A DNA stretch of 22,259 nucleotides from Chara braunii (GCA_003427395.1 BFEA01000042.1:2888980-2911238), one strand, 5' to 3'. Numbered from the stretch's first letter, positions 1-9,507 are shown. The notes: generated by a model not told the origin, from the sequence alone. Numbers and translations are program-made.

Positions 1-238
1 CCCCCCCCCCCCCCTACTTCCCCTTCCTATTCGGGCACCCTGGACCCGAACCACCCCTCCCCCTTTGACGGCGCCCGCGCCAACCTTGCTAGCGATGTCC
101 GCCGCCTTCTACCAAGGACCCCACCCTACGCCCTCCGCTCACGCGGACCTCCTCTGGCCCCCTCCAGTTCGGACCATCACCTCCCCATGGCCGACGGTGT
201 GTCATACGCCGCCAACGCGGCGACAACCATGGCACCGG
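1..238 (+). pseudogene. Host LTR-retrotransposon gag, 5' part, interrupted by the giant element
   Basis: Reading frame 1 is open from base 1 to base 238 with no stop, so the coding region probably starts upstream of the window. An ATG at 187 in the context CCATGG opens a likely start or an internal Met. The encoded protein is rich in Pro, Ala and Ser, as in the N-terminal part of the same gag at 19985-20563. The frame breaks at 238 in the middle of a Gly codon. The missing part of that codon and the following Ser-Thr-Pro-Val-Pro residues appear beyond the right LTR at 19862-19879. This shows that one gene was split by the insertion. Gag proteins form the virus-like particle of LTR retrotransposons. 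The family is inferred from the 3' part, since this piece alone has no diagnostic motif. The run of 14 C at 1-14 may be an assembly edge effect. Confidence 0.72.
235..238. repeat. Target site duplication, left copy (CCGG)
   Basis: CCGG precedes the left LTR and matches 19821-19824 after the first LTR end on the right. Four bases is shorter than the usual five. If the LTR end is taken two bases earlier, the match becomes CACCGG (six bases). Removing one copy plus the element restores the host gag reading frame, which supports the placement. Confidence 0.6.
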
Positions 239-920
239 TGTCGAGCGCATCTGTTCAGCACTGCACGTGGCAGCGCGGGACCCTCTCGGCCGCGTCACGC
301 AGGAGTTGGACCCACCTCGACACAAACGCACAAATGAAGCTTCCTTAGGCCGCTCCAGCCGAGTGCGTCAGCCATACCTCTCGCGAGCCCCTACGACAGG
401 ATAGGGCTCACGCGAGGCACAACTTACCTCCACCTTACGGGAGCTGTCACCTCCCTTCGGTGGGCGTATCCCCACCGAGCTACGAGTCCACAATATGAAA
501 ACTACTCGGTTGCAATCGCAGAGATGAACCAGCCGAGGGCGTTTCTCGTTCGCTTTAGCATAGGGGGTACGCGCGGTAACACGCATATTGGACCCGCACG
601 GGAGCCGGCATCGTGGGGGGCTGAAATCCCAAGCGCGACTCAACTTCGGTCGACTAAGACGCATCCCACACACCATGCGCACACCACTTTAACAAACACT
701 AAAACAACATACACCCACACGTACGTACGAAACGACACAACACAACTAACGCGACAACGCTCCTAGCCCCTCGGTAACCATCCCATTATTTTCGATGCGA
801 AAATCGGATAGGCGTCGCGCGCAAGACTTGATATAAGACCGCGCGGGCGCAGGGTTAAGCCATATCGACTCGCAATGCAAACGTACGCAAGCAGTCGCAA
901 TGATGGCGTACTATGTAGTG

Positions 921-1236
921 CTCATAATCAAGCGGTCCCTCGTGGATCCGAGTACCGCTTATGAGACTCAAGTGTCAGACTCGAAGTGTCGTGAGGGTCT
1001 AATCCTTCACGACATTGCACGGCTGAAGGAATAGTCGTGCAGCCGCCGCGAGACTTCCGGCCTTTGGTCTGAGCGTCTCGGTAGGCAAGGCGAATAGGCT
1101 CTGCACGGGGGCAGATTCCTTCCCTGCAGAGTCAAGGGCTTGGGATGTCCTGGACAAGGACCTTGAATCCCGGCCCAGGACCAACGTCCGACTATAAAAT
1201 TCTAAGAAGCAAAAGATAAAAGGGGGTCCCCCCTTT
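921..1236 (-). other. Cluster of hairpins near the presumed transcript 5' end (left LTR)
   Basis: Four inverted repeats lie within about 320 bp. At 921-965, CTCATAA plus GCGGT pairs with ACCGCTTATGAG around an inner CTCG/CGAG stem. At 988-1013, GTCGTGA pairs with TCACGAC. At 1147-1181, GTCCTGG pairs with CCAGGAC. At 1219-1236, AAAGGGGG pairs with CCCCCTTT around a single T. All four recur in the right LTR. Read on the minus strand they fall within the first few hundred bases after a candidate TATA box, where retroelement leaders often fold for packaging or reverse transcription. That role is inferred. Confidence 0.55.
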
Positions 1237-2010
1237 CTCCCAGGCCATAGTCTAGTTAACCCCCGCGCATGGCCTTAGTAAGCCGCGCGCATACCCAAGG
1301 TACACATAAATACATATATAAGGTTTATTAAAATAGAACGATCACTTGTCACAGTCACAGTGAGGCTCCTCTCAGCTATATATGTATGTAATCGCAGGCA
1401 GTCACATCCAGAGTCCAAACCACAAACATACCCGCAATCACATCAAAGATTCAACCAGAAGTCCACGCACTACACGAGGTCAACTTCAACCATTCCTTAC
1501 ACTCATACCCCTCGCTTTAGCTGTACAAGTCTCCCTCGTGCAACTCTTAAATAAATACTCATTACTTTTGTTGGATGGTCATTCAATAAAGTCCGGGTGA
1601 AAACACAACAAAACAGTTCAATCACAAGGCTAAAGTCCTTAGGTTGAGTGACAGGAGTGGATTGGAGTTGAATCGTAGACCGACGAATCGGCAACCGACC
1701 TGTTATGAGTGATAACAGAAGATGATCCTCAAGGGATCAAGCTGAATCTCGTACTGAACTTGAACCAAACGATAAAGAGGACCTGTAACACATGACAGGT
1801 CAATGCCCCAGGCTAAGCCTAGTTAACTATATGGTTGAACCCCATATCACGATCTCACTCAAGAATTATCATAGTTAACTATATTTAAGCCTACCTCTAA
1901 GCAAGTTCCCAAAGAAAAGGTAGACTCATGGCAGAATCTCCCCCATTCAGGGAGAATCGCCAGAATAGCCATCTGTCAAAATATAATCTATCTCCTTTAA
2001 ATTAAGAAAA
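1237..2010. other. Left LTR, stretch without recognisable genes
   Basis: Frames here are short (at most about 70 codons). They align with short frames in the right LTR only because the LTRs are copies. Apart from the TATA candidate I see no structure. It is AT-richer than the distal half of the LTR. Confidence 0.6.
1313..1320 (-). promoter_or_regulatory. Candidate TATA box, left LTR
   Basis: The minus strand reads TATATATGTATTTATGTG from 1320 downward and the stretch is kept in the right LTR. It lies about 75 bp before the first of the clustered hairpins. Other AT-rich candidates exist near 830 and 1190, so the choice is tentative. Confidence 0.28.
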
Positions 2011-2525
2011 TTTCGGCTGCGCATCCCGTAGGAAAAGTATCTTTCCAGAATTTATATAGGCTCAAATATTGAAAACGAAAATAATCTCTGACTTTGGAAA
2101 GTCAAATTTTGTCCAACTCCCTGCTTTAGTAGAAATTTGGGCACCACTCCCTTTAGAAAGAGAGACTTCCCAGATTTATACTAAGTCAGATATGAACTCA
2201 AAAAAAAACTTGAGTTCAATTTTAGGCCAGATTTAACCAACTCCTTAGTTTTGCAGAAATTTCGGCAGCACTCCCTTTAGAAAAATGTTTTTCCAAAATT
2301 TATACAAAACTAAGTCCAAATTTTAAGAATAACTTTGACTTTCAAAGTCCAATTTTGTCTAACTCCCTGAATTAGCAAAAATTTGGGCAGCACTCCCTTT
2401 AGAAAATGAGACTTCCAAAATTTTAACTAAGTCAGATATGAGAAAAGACAAAGCTGAAATTTTGACAAGTCAAAATTCAACTAACTCCTTGGATTTGTAG
2501 AAATTTCGGCAGCGCTTCCCGTAAC
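2011..2525. repeat. About 123-bp tandem repeat, five units (left LTR)
   Basis: The anchor TTCGGC or TTGGGC followed by AGCACTCCC or a close variant starts at 2012, 2136, 2261, 2383 and 2504, giving periods of 124, 125, 122 and 121 bp. Anchors alternate TTCGG and TTGGG, hinting at a roughly 245-bp higher-order unit. Before each anchor lies a short hairpin with its own stem: GACTTT/AAAGTC at 2090-2103, GAACTCA/TGAGTTC at 2194-2217, GACTTT/AAAGTC at 2337-2349 and TTTTGAC/GTCAAAA at 2460-2475. The last unit is cut short relative to the right LTR. Confidence 0.75.
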
Positions 2526-2705
2526 GAGCAACTAAAGCAACTACCTATCAACCTGAAACTCGGACTAAGTAGTGGCCTCACTCAGTCACTTGCAAACCAA
2601 ACCACAAAGGTAAGTACTCTCACCAGCCCCAAGTTCATTCCATATAGATAGTTTATGAATTTTTTACGTCTTTGAACCCTTTTTCCCTCTTACATAAGAC
2701 ATAGG

Positions 2706-3389
2706 GCTGGACCATTCGCCATGAAAACAATGCCCAACTTGCTTTTAAGATATACACGAACAGGTTGCACAACTACTTCTTTCTTCTTTTGGGCATATGA
2801 CTAGGTCATTCGGCATGGAAACAATGCCTAGCCGCCCTGAGCCGTTTAATATCCAAAATTTAGTATTTCTCTGACTTTTTTTTCAAAAAGGAAAGCAAAT
2901 ATGGGCAAGGGACTGAATCATTTGCCATGGAAACAATGTTCAGCTTGCCCAGACTATTTCCATTTATACTTTGAATTTTTCTCTTTCTCTTCTTGATGAT
3001 ATGGCTTAACGCTGGACAATTCACCATGGAAACAATGCCCATCCGCCAGTTCACATGCAAATATATATAAAGTATTTTTCATTTATACTCAGTTTAACTT
3101 ATATGCGTGGTTTTTAGGCTAAACCATTCACCATGGAAACAATGCTTAGCCTTAGACCAGAAATCCTCCCTCAGAATAAACAAAAACTTAAACTCATTCA
3201 ATCAGGCAAACCCCCAGAGTTAACTAGAGCAGCGAGGTCATTCACCATGGAAACAATGCCTGGTTCCCCAAAAAACAACTACATAAACACAACAACCATG
3301 TCATTCACCTTAGAAACAATGCCTGGTCCTTCAGAAAACAATCAAATAAACACAACCCTTAGCTATTCACCATGGAAACAATGCTCAGG
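2706..3389. repeat. Array of eight constant-loop, variable-stem hairpins (left LTR)
   Basis: Eight copies of the core CATTCACCATGGAAACAATG or close variants lie at irregular spacing: 2706-2738, 2801-2831, 2903-2950, 3012-3049, 3117-3151, 3235-3261, 3295-3327 and 3357-3389. CATT pairs with AATG around a 12-nt loop, and a C or T usually bulges on the 5' side. The outer stems differ between copies yet pair: CTAGG/CCTAG, CTGAA/TTCAG then GGGCAAG/CTTGCCC, GGCTAA/TTAGCC, AGG/CCT, ACCA/TGGT, CCTTAG/CTCAGG (one mismatch). The fourth copy has only a weak stem. The first has lost its outer stem here but keeps it in the right LTR. Strand of action is unknown; the element is transcribed from the minus strand. 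Confidence 0.85.
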
Positions 3390-6335
3390 CTTTGGTTGAC
3401 CTTTTCAAACGCATGCAAGACTACCTTCCTCCCACCTTCCCCTTGTTTACCCCTTTGTTTGCTTTCAACAACAACAAAGAAGAAACTTAGGCTTCACTCT
3501 CACACGTTCCTTCCATTCAGTCTGATTGGGTCCTGAAGAGAAAACAAAACCATAGGGACAACCTCATGCATACAACAGTCATACTGCAGGGGGATAAACA
3601 AAACATGGGTGGTAGTAGGTTGTACAGATGGAAATGGTTTACCTGACGATTCCCTGCCTCCAGAACTCCTGAGTTTTGGCAGAGCTCCCGCAATCGGTGG
3701 GTGGACTCCCCACAAAGTCTTGACGCGGACCTACGGGTTGCAATCCCGCCTGCCGCCTTCTTCTCATAACCAGGGACTAGACCGAGACTTACACGGGCAG
3801 GAGGAGAAAGTTCCAGACTCTCAGATCCAAGGACGGTGCTCTCAGCCTCGTGCGAGAGGATGTTGTTACCTTCCTTCGCCGGAGGGCCCCGCAATGGCGG
3901 CCAAGTCGTAACAACTTGGTTAACTCTTTGAAGCCAGGTCGCCGAGGTCAAACCCTCCGATGACTCTCCGGATTGCAACTGTTCCCCCTTCCCAGAAATG
4001 TGGTCACTCCCTTAGCCTACCACGCTCCAACCACTGCTTAGAACGTCGCCCCGTGTTTTGACTAAATGTTCGCAAGGGTAGCAGGAGCCTAGTGAAGTAT
4101 GGCGCATGAAGCCGCCGTACACAGCTAACACGGCAAAAGCAATAAGACTTACAGCGGCGAGTTGACTATACAACGTCAACCGCAGGAAAACAGTCATCGC
4201 AGCCTTGGCATTCAACCGCAGCACACCCATACACACAAGAGGAAAGGAGACAAACTGCACCTCTCCATGACCCGCTCTCATCCCTGGCCTTACTGCATGG
4301 CCTACCGAGGCTAGAGGGGCGCAGGCTAGTCAGCAGTCGATGTCCTGTTGCTCCTCACTCCCTAGGCTCCAACGAGAAGGGTACAACCTTGGTCAAGGAA
4401 GCTTTCAGTCTATAGACCCACTCGCTATGCGTAAGCCCACAAGCAAGTCATCATACCCCGCTGTCACTCCTCCGTTATCTCAGTTCACAAGCAAGGGGCA
4501 TCGGTCAAACGGTACGTCCTGAACTACTCATGTGTCCTCCCCGTACTCGCGGGATACGTAGAATGAGAATGAGTCTTCTGCTAACACGCGAGTGGGGATA
4601 CACTATCCCTGCTAGTGCAGTCCTCTTGAAGCTCACTGGGTAATAGTCTGCTAAGGTGAGCAAAGCGACCAACAGTATCCTGATCAGGCTATGTGCAGAA
4701 GACGACGGATCTACAATCGGCCTGGCTTGTCAAGTCGAGCCGACCAGTTCACGACCATCATGGCGATCAAGTACGTGCTACTTTCTTCCCCCTCTCACTA
4801 TTATCCATGTCTGCATGCACGCACTTACCCCATCGCGCAGCCTGCCTGCTTCACGCCGAAACTGAGAGTCGTCTCCCTTCCGGTGTTAGGACAAGCAAAA
4901 CCTGAATGAATCTTCCACCAAAACGTGGAGGGGTTCATTTTGTTCTTGCTTCCTTTTCCTTTTACTTTGCACGCTCCTGGCCCCACTTCGTGCCTGGGTT
5001 CTTCCCTTCTATTCTTCATCTGCCCTCACTGCCCCGGTGGCTGCCTCATCGATCAGATGGGTAAAACTAAGAACGAACCTTCTGCAAAAACCTGGCCAGG
5101 TGCGTTCTGCTCTTTCGTTCCCTCCCAAACTTACTCCCGAGAACCACCACGCAGCCTATTCGCTACCAACTCCGACTTAACTAACCCATAGTCGAATGTA
5201 ATACTCCCACTGAACTCGCCCGGCCCAGAGCCCATAGATTCGGCTGTCACCCCATCGAAATCCATTCGGAAACGCATACGATATGCTTTCCCCACTCTCC
5301 TTCTTCCCATTGCCTCCATAGCTCCGCGCGGACCATTTCTTATTGACCTCCCGATCTACTAACTCTTTACTAAAACTAACATTCTCATCTGATTCGCCTA
5401 ACATCAAAACCTCTATCCACTATCCTACCTCGCTCGATTCCATAAAGAATTGGGCATGATGTCACACCTCCCTCCTTCCATATCCACTACTTCCCTGTAT
5501 CACCATGCGCGGCCGCTTTCTCAACTAACTCTAATCCTAATCGACTAACCCCAAAACTAACTATACCATCAGCTTCGCCATGCCAAAATCCCCCAGTCTA
5601 ACCTCTTCCTCCACCCGAATCCGTCCCCCATCGCCCATGCTCCGTGTTTTGCCCAGTTCACCCTTTGCCTCCATCTTCGAACGCATCTGGCGTGTAATCC
5701 TCCCAGATTCGTTCCTTCCTCCTTTTCGAGCTCGGTGCCTGAGCCTTGCCACTTCTCCGCATGCACTCTGCCACACCCCCCGTCCACATTCATCCATCCC
5801 CTCCACCTTGCTTTCGGCCGGCCCGTTCGCTAGCCTTGCCCGGTGTTGCCTTAGCGTTGCGCCCCTTTGCTGCTACGTCGCTGCCCCCGCTCTCCTGCGC
5901 TAGCTGCTGCCGCAGCGCCCGGTCCCACAGCGCTACTCCTCTGTCGCTCCTGTCTGCGCCCACTCCACTGCCGTGGCCAGCGGCCAATGCCGTGCTCGAT
6001 ATTGGCCCGACCTCCCTTCGTAGTCTTAGCGACACGCTACTCCGCCCACTATTGCGCGGATCTACCCGGCCAGCCCCGCTGAGTGCCGCCTCCTTCCGCC
6101 CGCATGCACCTGGCGCATTTCCACCCCCGGGTTCACTCGCCTCCTCTTTTACCTTGTTTTCTCGATACGCTGTCCTGCGCAACACCAGCGACACTCACCG
6201 CTACAGATCGGGTGCACGGCTATCGAGGGAACCGAAATCCACAACAGCTCGCCTACTAACTCGTCTGCTGCACCCTTTCCTTAGCCCTCGCTTTACAGTT
6301 CCGCCGCGCTTTCAACACGGCAGCGCCTGGACGTA
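3390..6335. other. Left LTR distal half, no convincing gene
   Basis: Frames of 60-196 codons occur on both strands, the longest on the plus strand in the GC-rich, pyrimidine-rich block 5580-6336. They look like by-products of base composition. For 4825-5019 on the minus strand, nearly all the nucleotide differences between the two LTR copies change the amino acid, which argues against selection on a protein. A minus-strand frame at 3517-3978 is truncated in the right LTR. In the sense orientation this block is U3. I see no RNA gene. Confidence 0.55.
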
Positions 6336-7296
6336 GCGGCCTACGACGCCTAGGGTAGTTCGGTCAGGCTGGTCCCACGCAGCTGGCCATTCAGACCAAC
6401 ACCTTAGCTTAGCGGGCCGACCGACTTCGGGGACGTAGGGCGTGTTCACACTTAGGCCCCTCGCCATGGACCGCAGTTGGCGGACGCGACGTCCACCCAC
6501 AAAAGGCGTCCCGCCACTTAAACCTTTCTCGTTTCGTGGCCGATTGCGCACGGGCTTACCAAAGCGGGTGCATGCCCGACCCATTGGGTGCCGCGACGAC
6601 TACCTACGACTTGTATCGCCCCTGACAAAGTCAGGGCGTAACTTTTAATAATAATGGCGAGGGAAATAGCAAAATATCTAGGAAAGCCTTACTCATAAAA
6701 AGGGAGTTGCCTGTACCGTCCGGACGCCGCCGAATACCAACCGACGGGGGATAGGCTCGCCAGACCCTCACTCTCCTCGGTCGCTTCGCGCTACTCTGGT
6801 ATTCTCGCGCCATCACCGCTCAATCTCGACCCCTATAGCTCTCTGATAAAAGTCCAATACTGTAACCAAATAGTGTTAGGCCCAAGTCTTGGTCTAGCTC
6901 TGACGGACGCCTAAACAACGGATACCGCGCGATGCGCCAACCTACCGAAACGTTTTAATCCCTCACATCGACCTATCGATGTCGTCATCCTCCATACGCT
7001 CGCTCGCCTCGATCCGACGTACCACTCAACCGAAAATATCCCTAATTCTTGCTTAGTCAAATATAAATAAATATTAATAATATTCTTAAACAAAACGAAT
7101 GATGTCCGGCCAACTTTTATGATCAACAGCAAAAAGGATCACGCGCGCCTTAAACTTGCGCGCCCATGCACCCTTTACTATAGTTAACCACCTAGTCAAC
7201 GCAAATTACAGACGCGGCCGCGCCTAGCGCGGTATAGTTAAACTTTAAACCAACTATTTTCTGTCACTTGTAAAAACCAGGGCGGATACCCTTGTA
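6336..7296. other. 961-bp LTR block present only in the left LTR
   Basis: The left LTR continues from CTGGACGTA into this block and leaves it at CCCTTGTAAGGG. The right LTR joins CTGGTCG directly to TAAGGG at 19800/19801. A GTA triplet lies at both block edges (6333-6335 and 7294-7296), and one GTA remains in the right LTR. The block could be deleted U3 sequence in the right LTR (three-base microhomology) or an insertion in the left. I see no terminal inverted repeats and no gene in it, so deletion is favoured. Confidence 0.7.
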
Positions 7297-7303
7297 AGGG
7301 TAT
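7286..7303. repeat. Palindrome at the LTR end (ATACCCTT / AAGGGTAT)
   Basis: Eight-base arms around GT, ending 11 bp inside the left LTR terminus. Only the AAGGGTAT arm remains in the right LTR, so the edge of the 961-bp difference falls at the centre of this palindrome. Confidence 0.7.
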
Positions 7304-7314
7304 TCGCGCCGACA

Positions 7315-8381
7315 GCTTACCGGACCATATTAAGCGACGTCCCCGGTGCTTCGTCAAATTAGAAAGTTATAAATTCATCCATACTTCAAATGCTGACGAG
7401 AAAGGAGCCAATCCGATTAGCCGACAAATACAGGGTAGAGGTTTCCATCAAACCATGCCTTCACAACTATATGCTGCTAGGTTTCTAACCCGGATTTCTT
7501 ACCGCCTTGAAATTAGGATGCTGACAGCATAAGTTCCAAAGATCTTCCCAATCGTCCTCTCCTCGGTCCTAGACAACCTTCGGCTTCTCGTTGGGTGTCC
7601 CCAGTCCTGGCTAAAACTAAGGACGCGGGCCTTAATCGAGACCTTTGAAGACACTCTCGCCTTCCTTCTAAAAAATATCTCGCAATCAAATACCCATAAG
7701 CATATACTTATACTTAATATCCGCTCAGCTCTTTCTGCAGTCTAGTACAGAAAGGCTAAGTCTCCATCTTGGCCCACCATAGCCTGCCTGATCGGGCCAA
7801 GACTATGACCCACCGCATTGTTATTTAACGACAGTACCCCTCATTGGTTACGCAACGATAGGTTTTCTCCTGATAAGCATTTAATCAGGATTTCCAAAAA
7901 ATCTCAACCTTCACTACCCCACGGAGTAATTTCACTGGAGCGGCAACTCCCCTTTAACTCTTACCCCGTGGTCCCGCAGCCAGGTTGCGCCGGCTAGCAG
8001 CCATCCAATGGGGTTGCGCCCTAGAGGTACTAACCTTTACCGTTTAGCTTGACATTCCTCAATATGTCCCAGAACTAGCAGAAGTGGTTAGACGGAGTGT
8101 CGCAAAACAGAATCACAAGCCCACTACGCGATCACGCAGGGGTCTGAAGGCATTTACCAGCCCTTCCACAATACGCATGGAATCCTTCGCACACTCACAA
8201 ACAAAATCACCGCTAGGTCCACAAGGCCGTGACCCCTGACTTGATCAGAGCCGGCAGTCACCCATCCTGAGACATCTCTTGCCCTGCACTCATTGCGACC
8301 TTCTCAAACATTTAAAGCAAGTGACCCTTTTCGTCAGACTTTATCATCCACCAGACAACTTACCATGCCATAAATCAGTTT
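7315..8381. other. Internal domain, 3' non-coding region with isolated hairpins
   Basis: No frame of useful length on either strand. Next to the LTR end at 7314 there is no clear polypurine tract on the minus strand, although one is expected there. Perfect hairpins lie at 7768-7801 (CTTGGCCC with GGGCCAAG) and 7868-7890 (TCCTGAT with ATCAGGA). No remnant of pol is visible. Confidence 0.55.
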
Positions 8382-8401
8382 ACTCACCTTTGAAGGTGAG
8401 T
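8382..8401. repeat. 9-bp-arm hairpin leading the 46-bp array
   Basis: ACTCACCTT pairs with AAGGTGAGT around TG. It is followed by a linker like those of the next units and lies about 40 bp before the first C/G-rich hairpin, so it may be a diverged first member of that array. Confidence 0.7.
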
Positions 8402-8410
8402 CTTTCAACA

Positions 8411-8645
8411 ATAAAAACATCCCCTTTCTCAAGAATCTAAGGGCTCTCATCATGAAACAAAACACCCCCTCTTCCAAAAATCACGAGGGGTCTCACAACA
8501 GAACAAAACACTCCCTCTTCCAAAAATCACGAGGGGTCTCATCATAAAACCAAACATCCCCTCTTTCAAATTCGAGGGGGTCTCATCATAACACACAACA
8601 TCCCCCTTTCCAAAAATCCAGGGGTCTCTTCATAGAACAAAACAT
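8411..8645. repeat. About 46-bp tandem repeat of C-rich/G-rich hairpins, five units
   Basis: Hairpins start at 8422 (CCCTT/AAGGG), 8466 (CCCCTC/GAGGGG), 8512 (TCCCTC/GAGGGG with one G-T pair), 8558 (CCCCTC/GAGGGG) and 8603 (CCCC/GGGG), at 44-46 bp steps. Loops are A-rich (TTCCAAAAATCAC or similar). Linkers resemble GTCTCATCATAAAACAAAACA. Stem bases vary between units while pairing is kept. The array lies in the internal domain downstream of gag in the sense orientation. Confidence 0.82.
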
Positions 8646-9507
8646 CACTGAGAGACCATCTTATGGGTCCTCGTCACAACTTAAGCGATCAACAACCGAC
8701 ATGGTGAAGCATTCGAGTCTCAAGGACTCATAAATCTTCTAAAAATCCTCACACTTTTCACAAACAGGCTGCGCTTCCTCCCTTTATACTCTGCCCTATC
8801 AGCTGCCCGTGAGCAGATCGCACGAGTATACCGAGGAGTAGGCAGCTTTACATGTCACTCATTCATACATCTTTCGCACAAAGCCAACATTCATCAGGAT
8901 AAAACCACACAAGTGAGAGTGATAGCGATCGTCACAAAACCCAAGCCTCATAGGGTCTCAACTCGATATGTACACCAGGATAAAATGTCTTTTCAAAAAC
9001 AACATAGGTACCCAGCTCTCACGTCCCACTCTGCTGAGTAAGCTATGCCTCGAACCCACGAATACCTCGGCGTATACCCAAATATACATAGAAGCTCAAA
9101 TCACGCAAATCTATCCCAACTGTACACACCAACATATCACACATCTGGACACAACCACCTAAATCACTCCAAAAGAGGGAACAAAATGATTCACCCAGTA
9201 CTACAATCTACATATGTACAGGTGGACAAGCTAGTCGTGACTTCACCTAGATATGCACATATCTAGCTTAGTCCCTATATACAAGAAACCTTGATCCTAC
9301 TGACGTATAGGCGAACTAGTCCCCACTCACTCATTATCTCCTGGCCTCACCCATATGGTTGAGCTTTCACTTCTATCTACAACTCATGTTACTTTACCGG
9401 ACCATTATTGCGAGGGTTCCTCTTCAATCTGTTTTCCCTCTCCCACAATTAACTCCCACTGTCTAAGTCAGTTGGGCTCAACGCCTCTACCTTCAATTGA
9501 GTTTAGA
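8646..9507. other. Internal domain between gag and the hairpin array, no gene seen
   Basis: Short frames only (at most 73 codons on the plus strand, in CA-rich sequence). The position just after gag on the minus strand is where protease and reverse transcriptase would be expected. I find no frame with their motifs here or further left. Confidence 0.6.

Larger units (their letters stand above)
239..7314 (-). repeat. Left LTR (3' LTR of the minus-strand element), about 7.1 kb
   Basis: This copy aligns along its length with 13626-19820. It begins TGTCGAGCGCATC on the plus strand and ends with GCGCCGACA at 7314. TGTCG and CGACA are the 5-bp terminal inverted repeat. The end is placed here because the last 20 bases recur at both edges of the 38-bp tandem at the right LTR (19801-19820 and 19839-19858). 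It carries 961 bp (6336-7296) that the right LTR lacks, and it lacks about 95 bp after 2520 that the right LTR has. A 265-bp stretch (about 1360-1625 against 14732-14996) shows about 20 mostly transition differences by eye. Inside are a leader hairpin cluster, a 123-bp tandem repeat and the eight-hairpin array, described separately. Confidence 0.87.

Noticed and set aside
1-14. Run of 14 C at the window start
   Set aside because: At a window edge it may be an assembly or sequencing artefact, and it has no interpretable role.
3117-3151. CACCATGG in the loops read as repeated Kozak start codons
   Set aside because: It is on the strand opposite to the element and the frames that follow are short and unrelated.
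2706-3389. CRISPR-like array
   Set aside because: Spacing is irregular, the context is a eukaryotic LTR, the repeats are hairpins with variable arms, and there are no cas genes.
3720-3760. GGGTTGCAATCCC, resembling a tRNA T-arm
   Set aside because: The invariant TTCGA core is absent and no acceptor or anticodon stem could be folded around it.
3902-3924. AAGTCGTAACAA, as in the conserved 3' end of small-subunit rRNA
   Set aside because: Only 12 bases match and the flanks do not. It is part of a small hairpin (CCAAGT with ACTTGG).
3517-3978. 153-residue minus-strand frame in the left LTR
   Set aside because: The right LTR counterpart is shorter and interrupted, and no domain is recognised.
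4825-5019. 64-residue minus-strand frame with the same length in both LTRs (also 18309-18503)
   Set aside because: Almost every nucleotide difference between the copies changes the residue, so there is no sign of selection on a protein.
5580-6336. Long plus-strand frames (up to 196 codons) repeated in both LTRs
   Set aside because: They lie in pyrimidine-rich DNA, are antisense to the element, have low-complexity Pro/Ser/Leu/Arg composition, and are shared only because the LTRs are copies. The 196-codon version is not kept at full length in the right LTR.
6336-7296. A CACTA-type transposon inserted in the left LTR (three-base GTA repeats at its edges)
   Set aside because: There is no CACTA terminus, no terminal inverted repeat and no transposase. 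Deletion from the right LTR is simpler.
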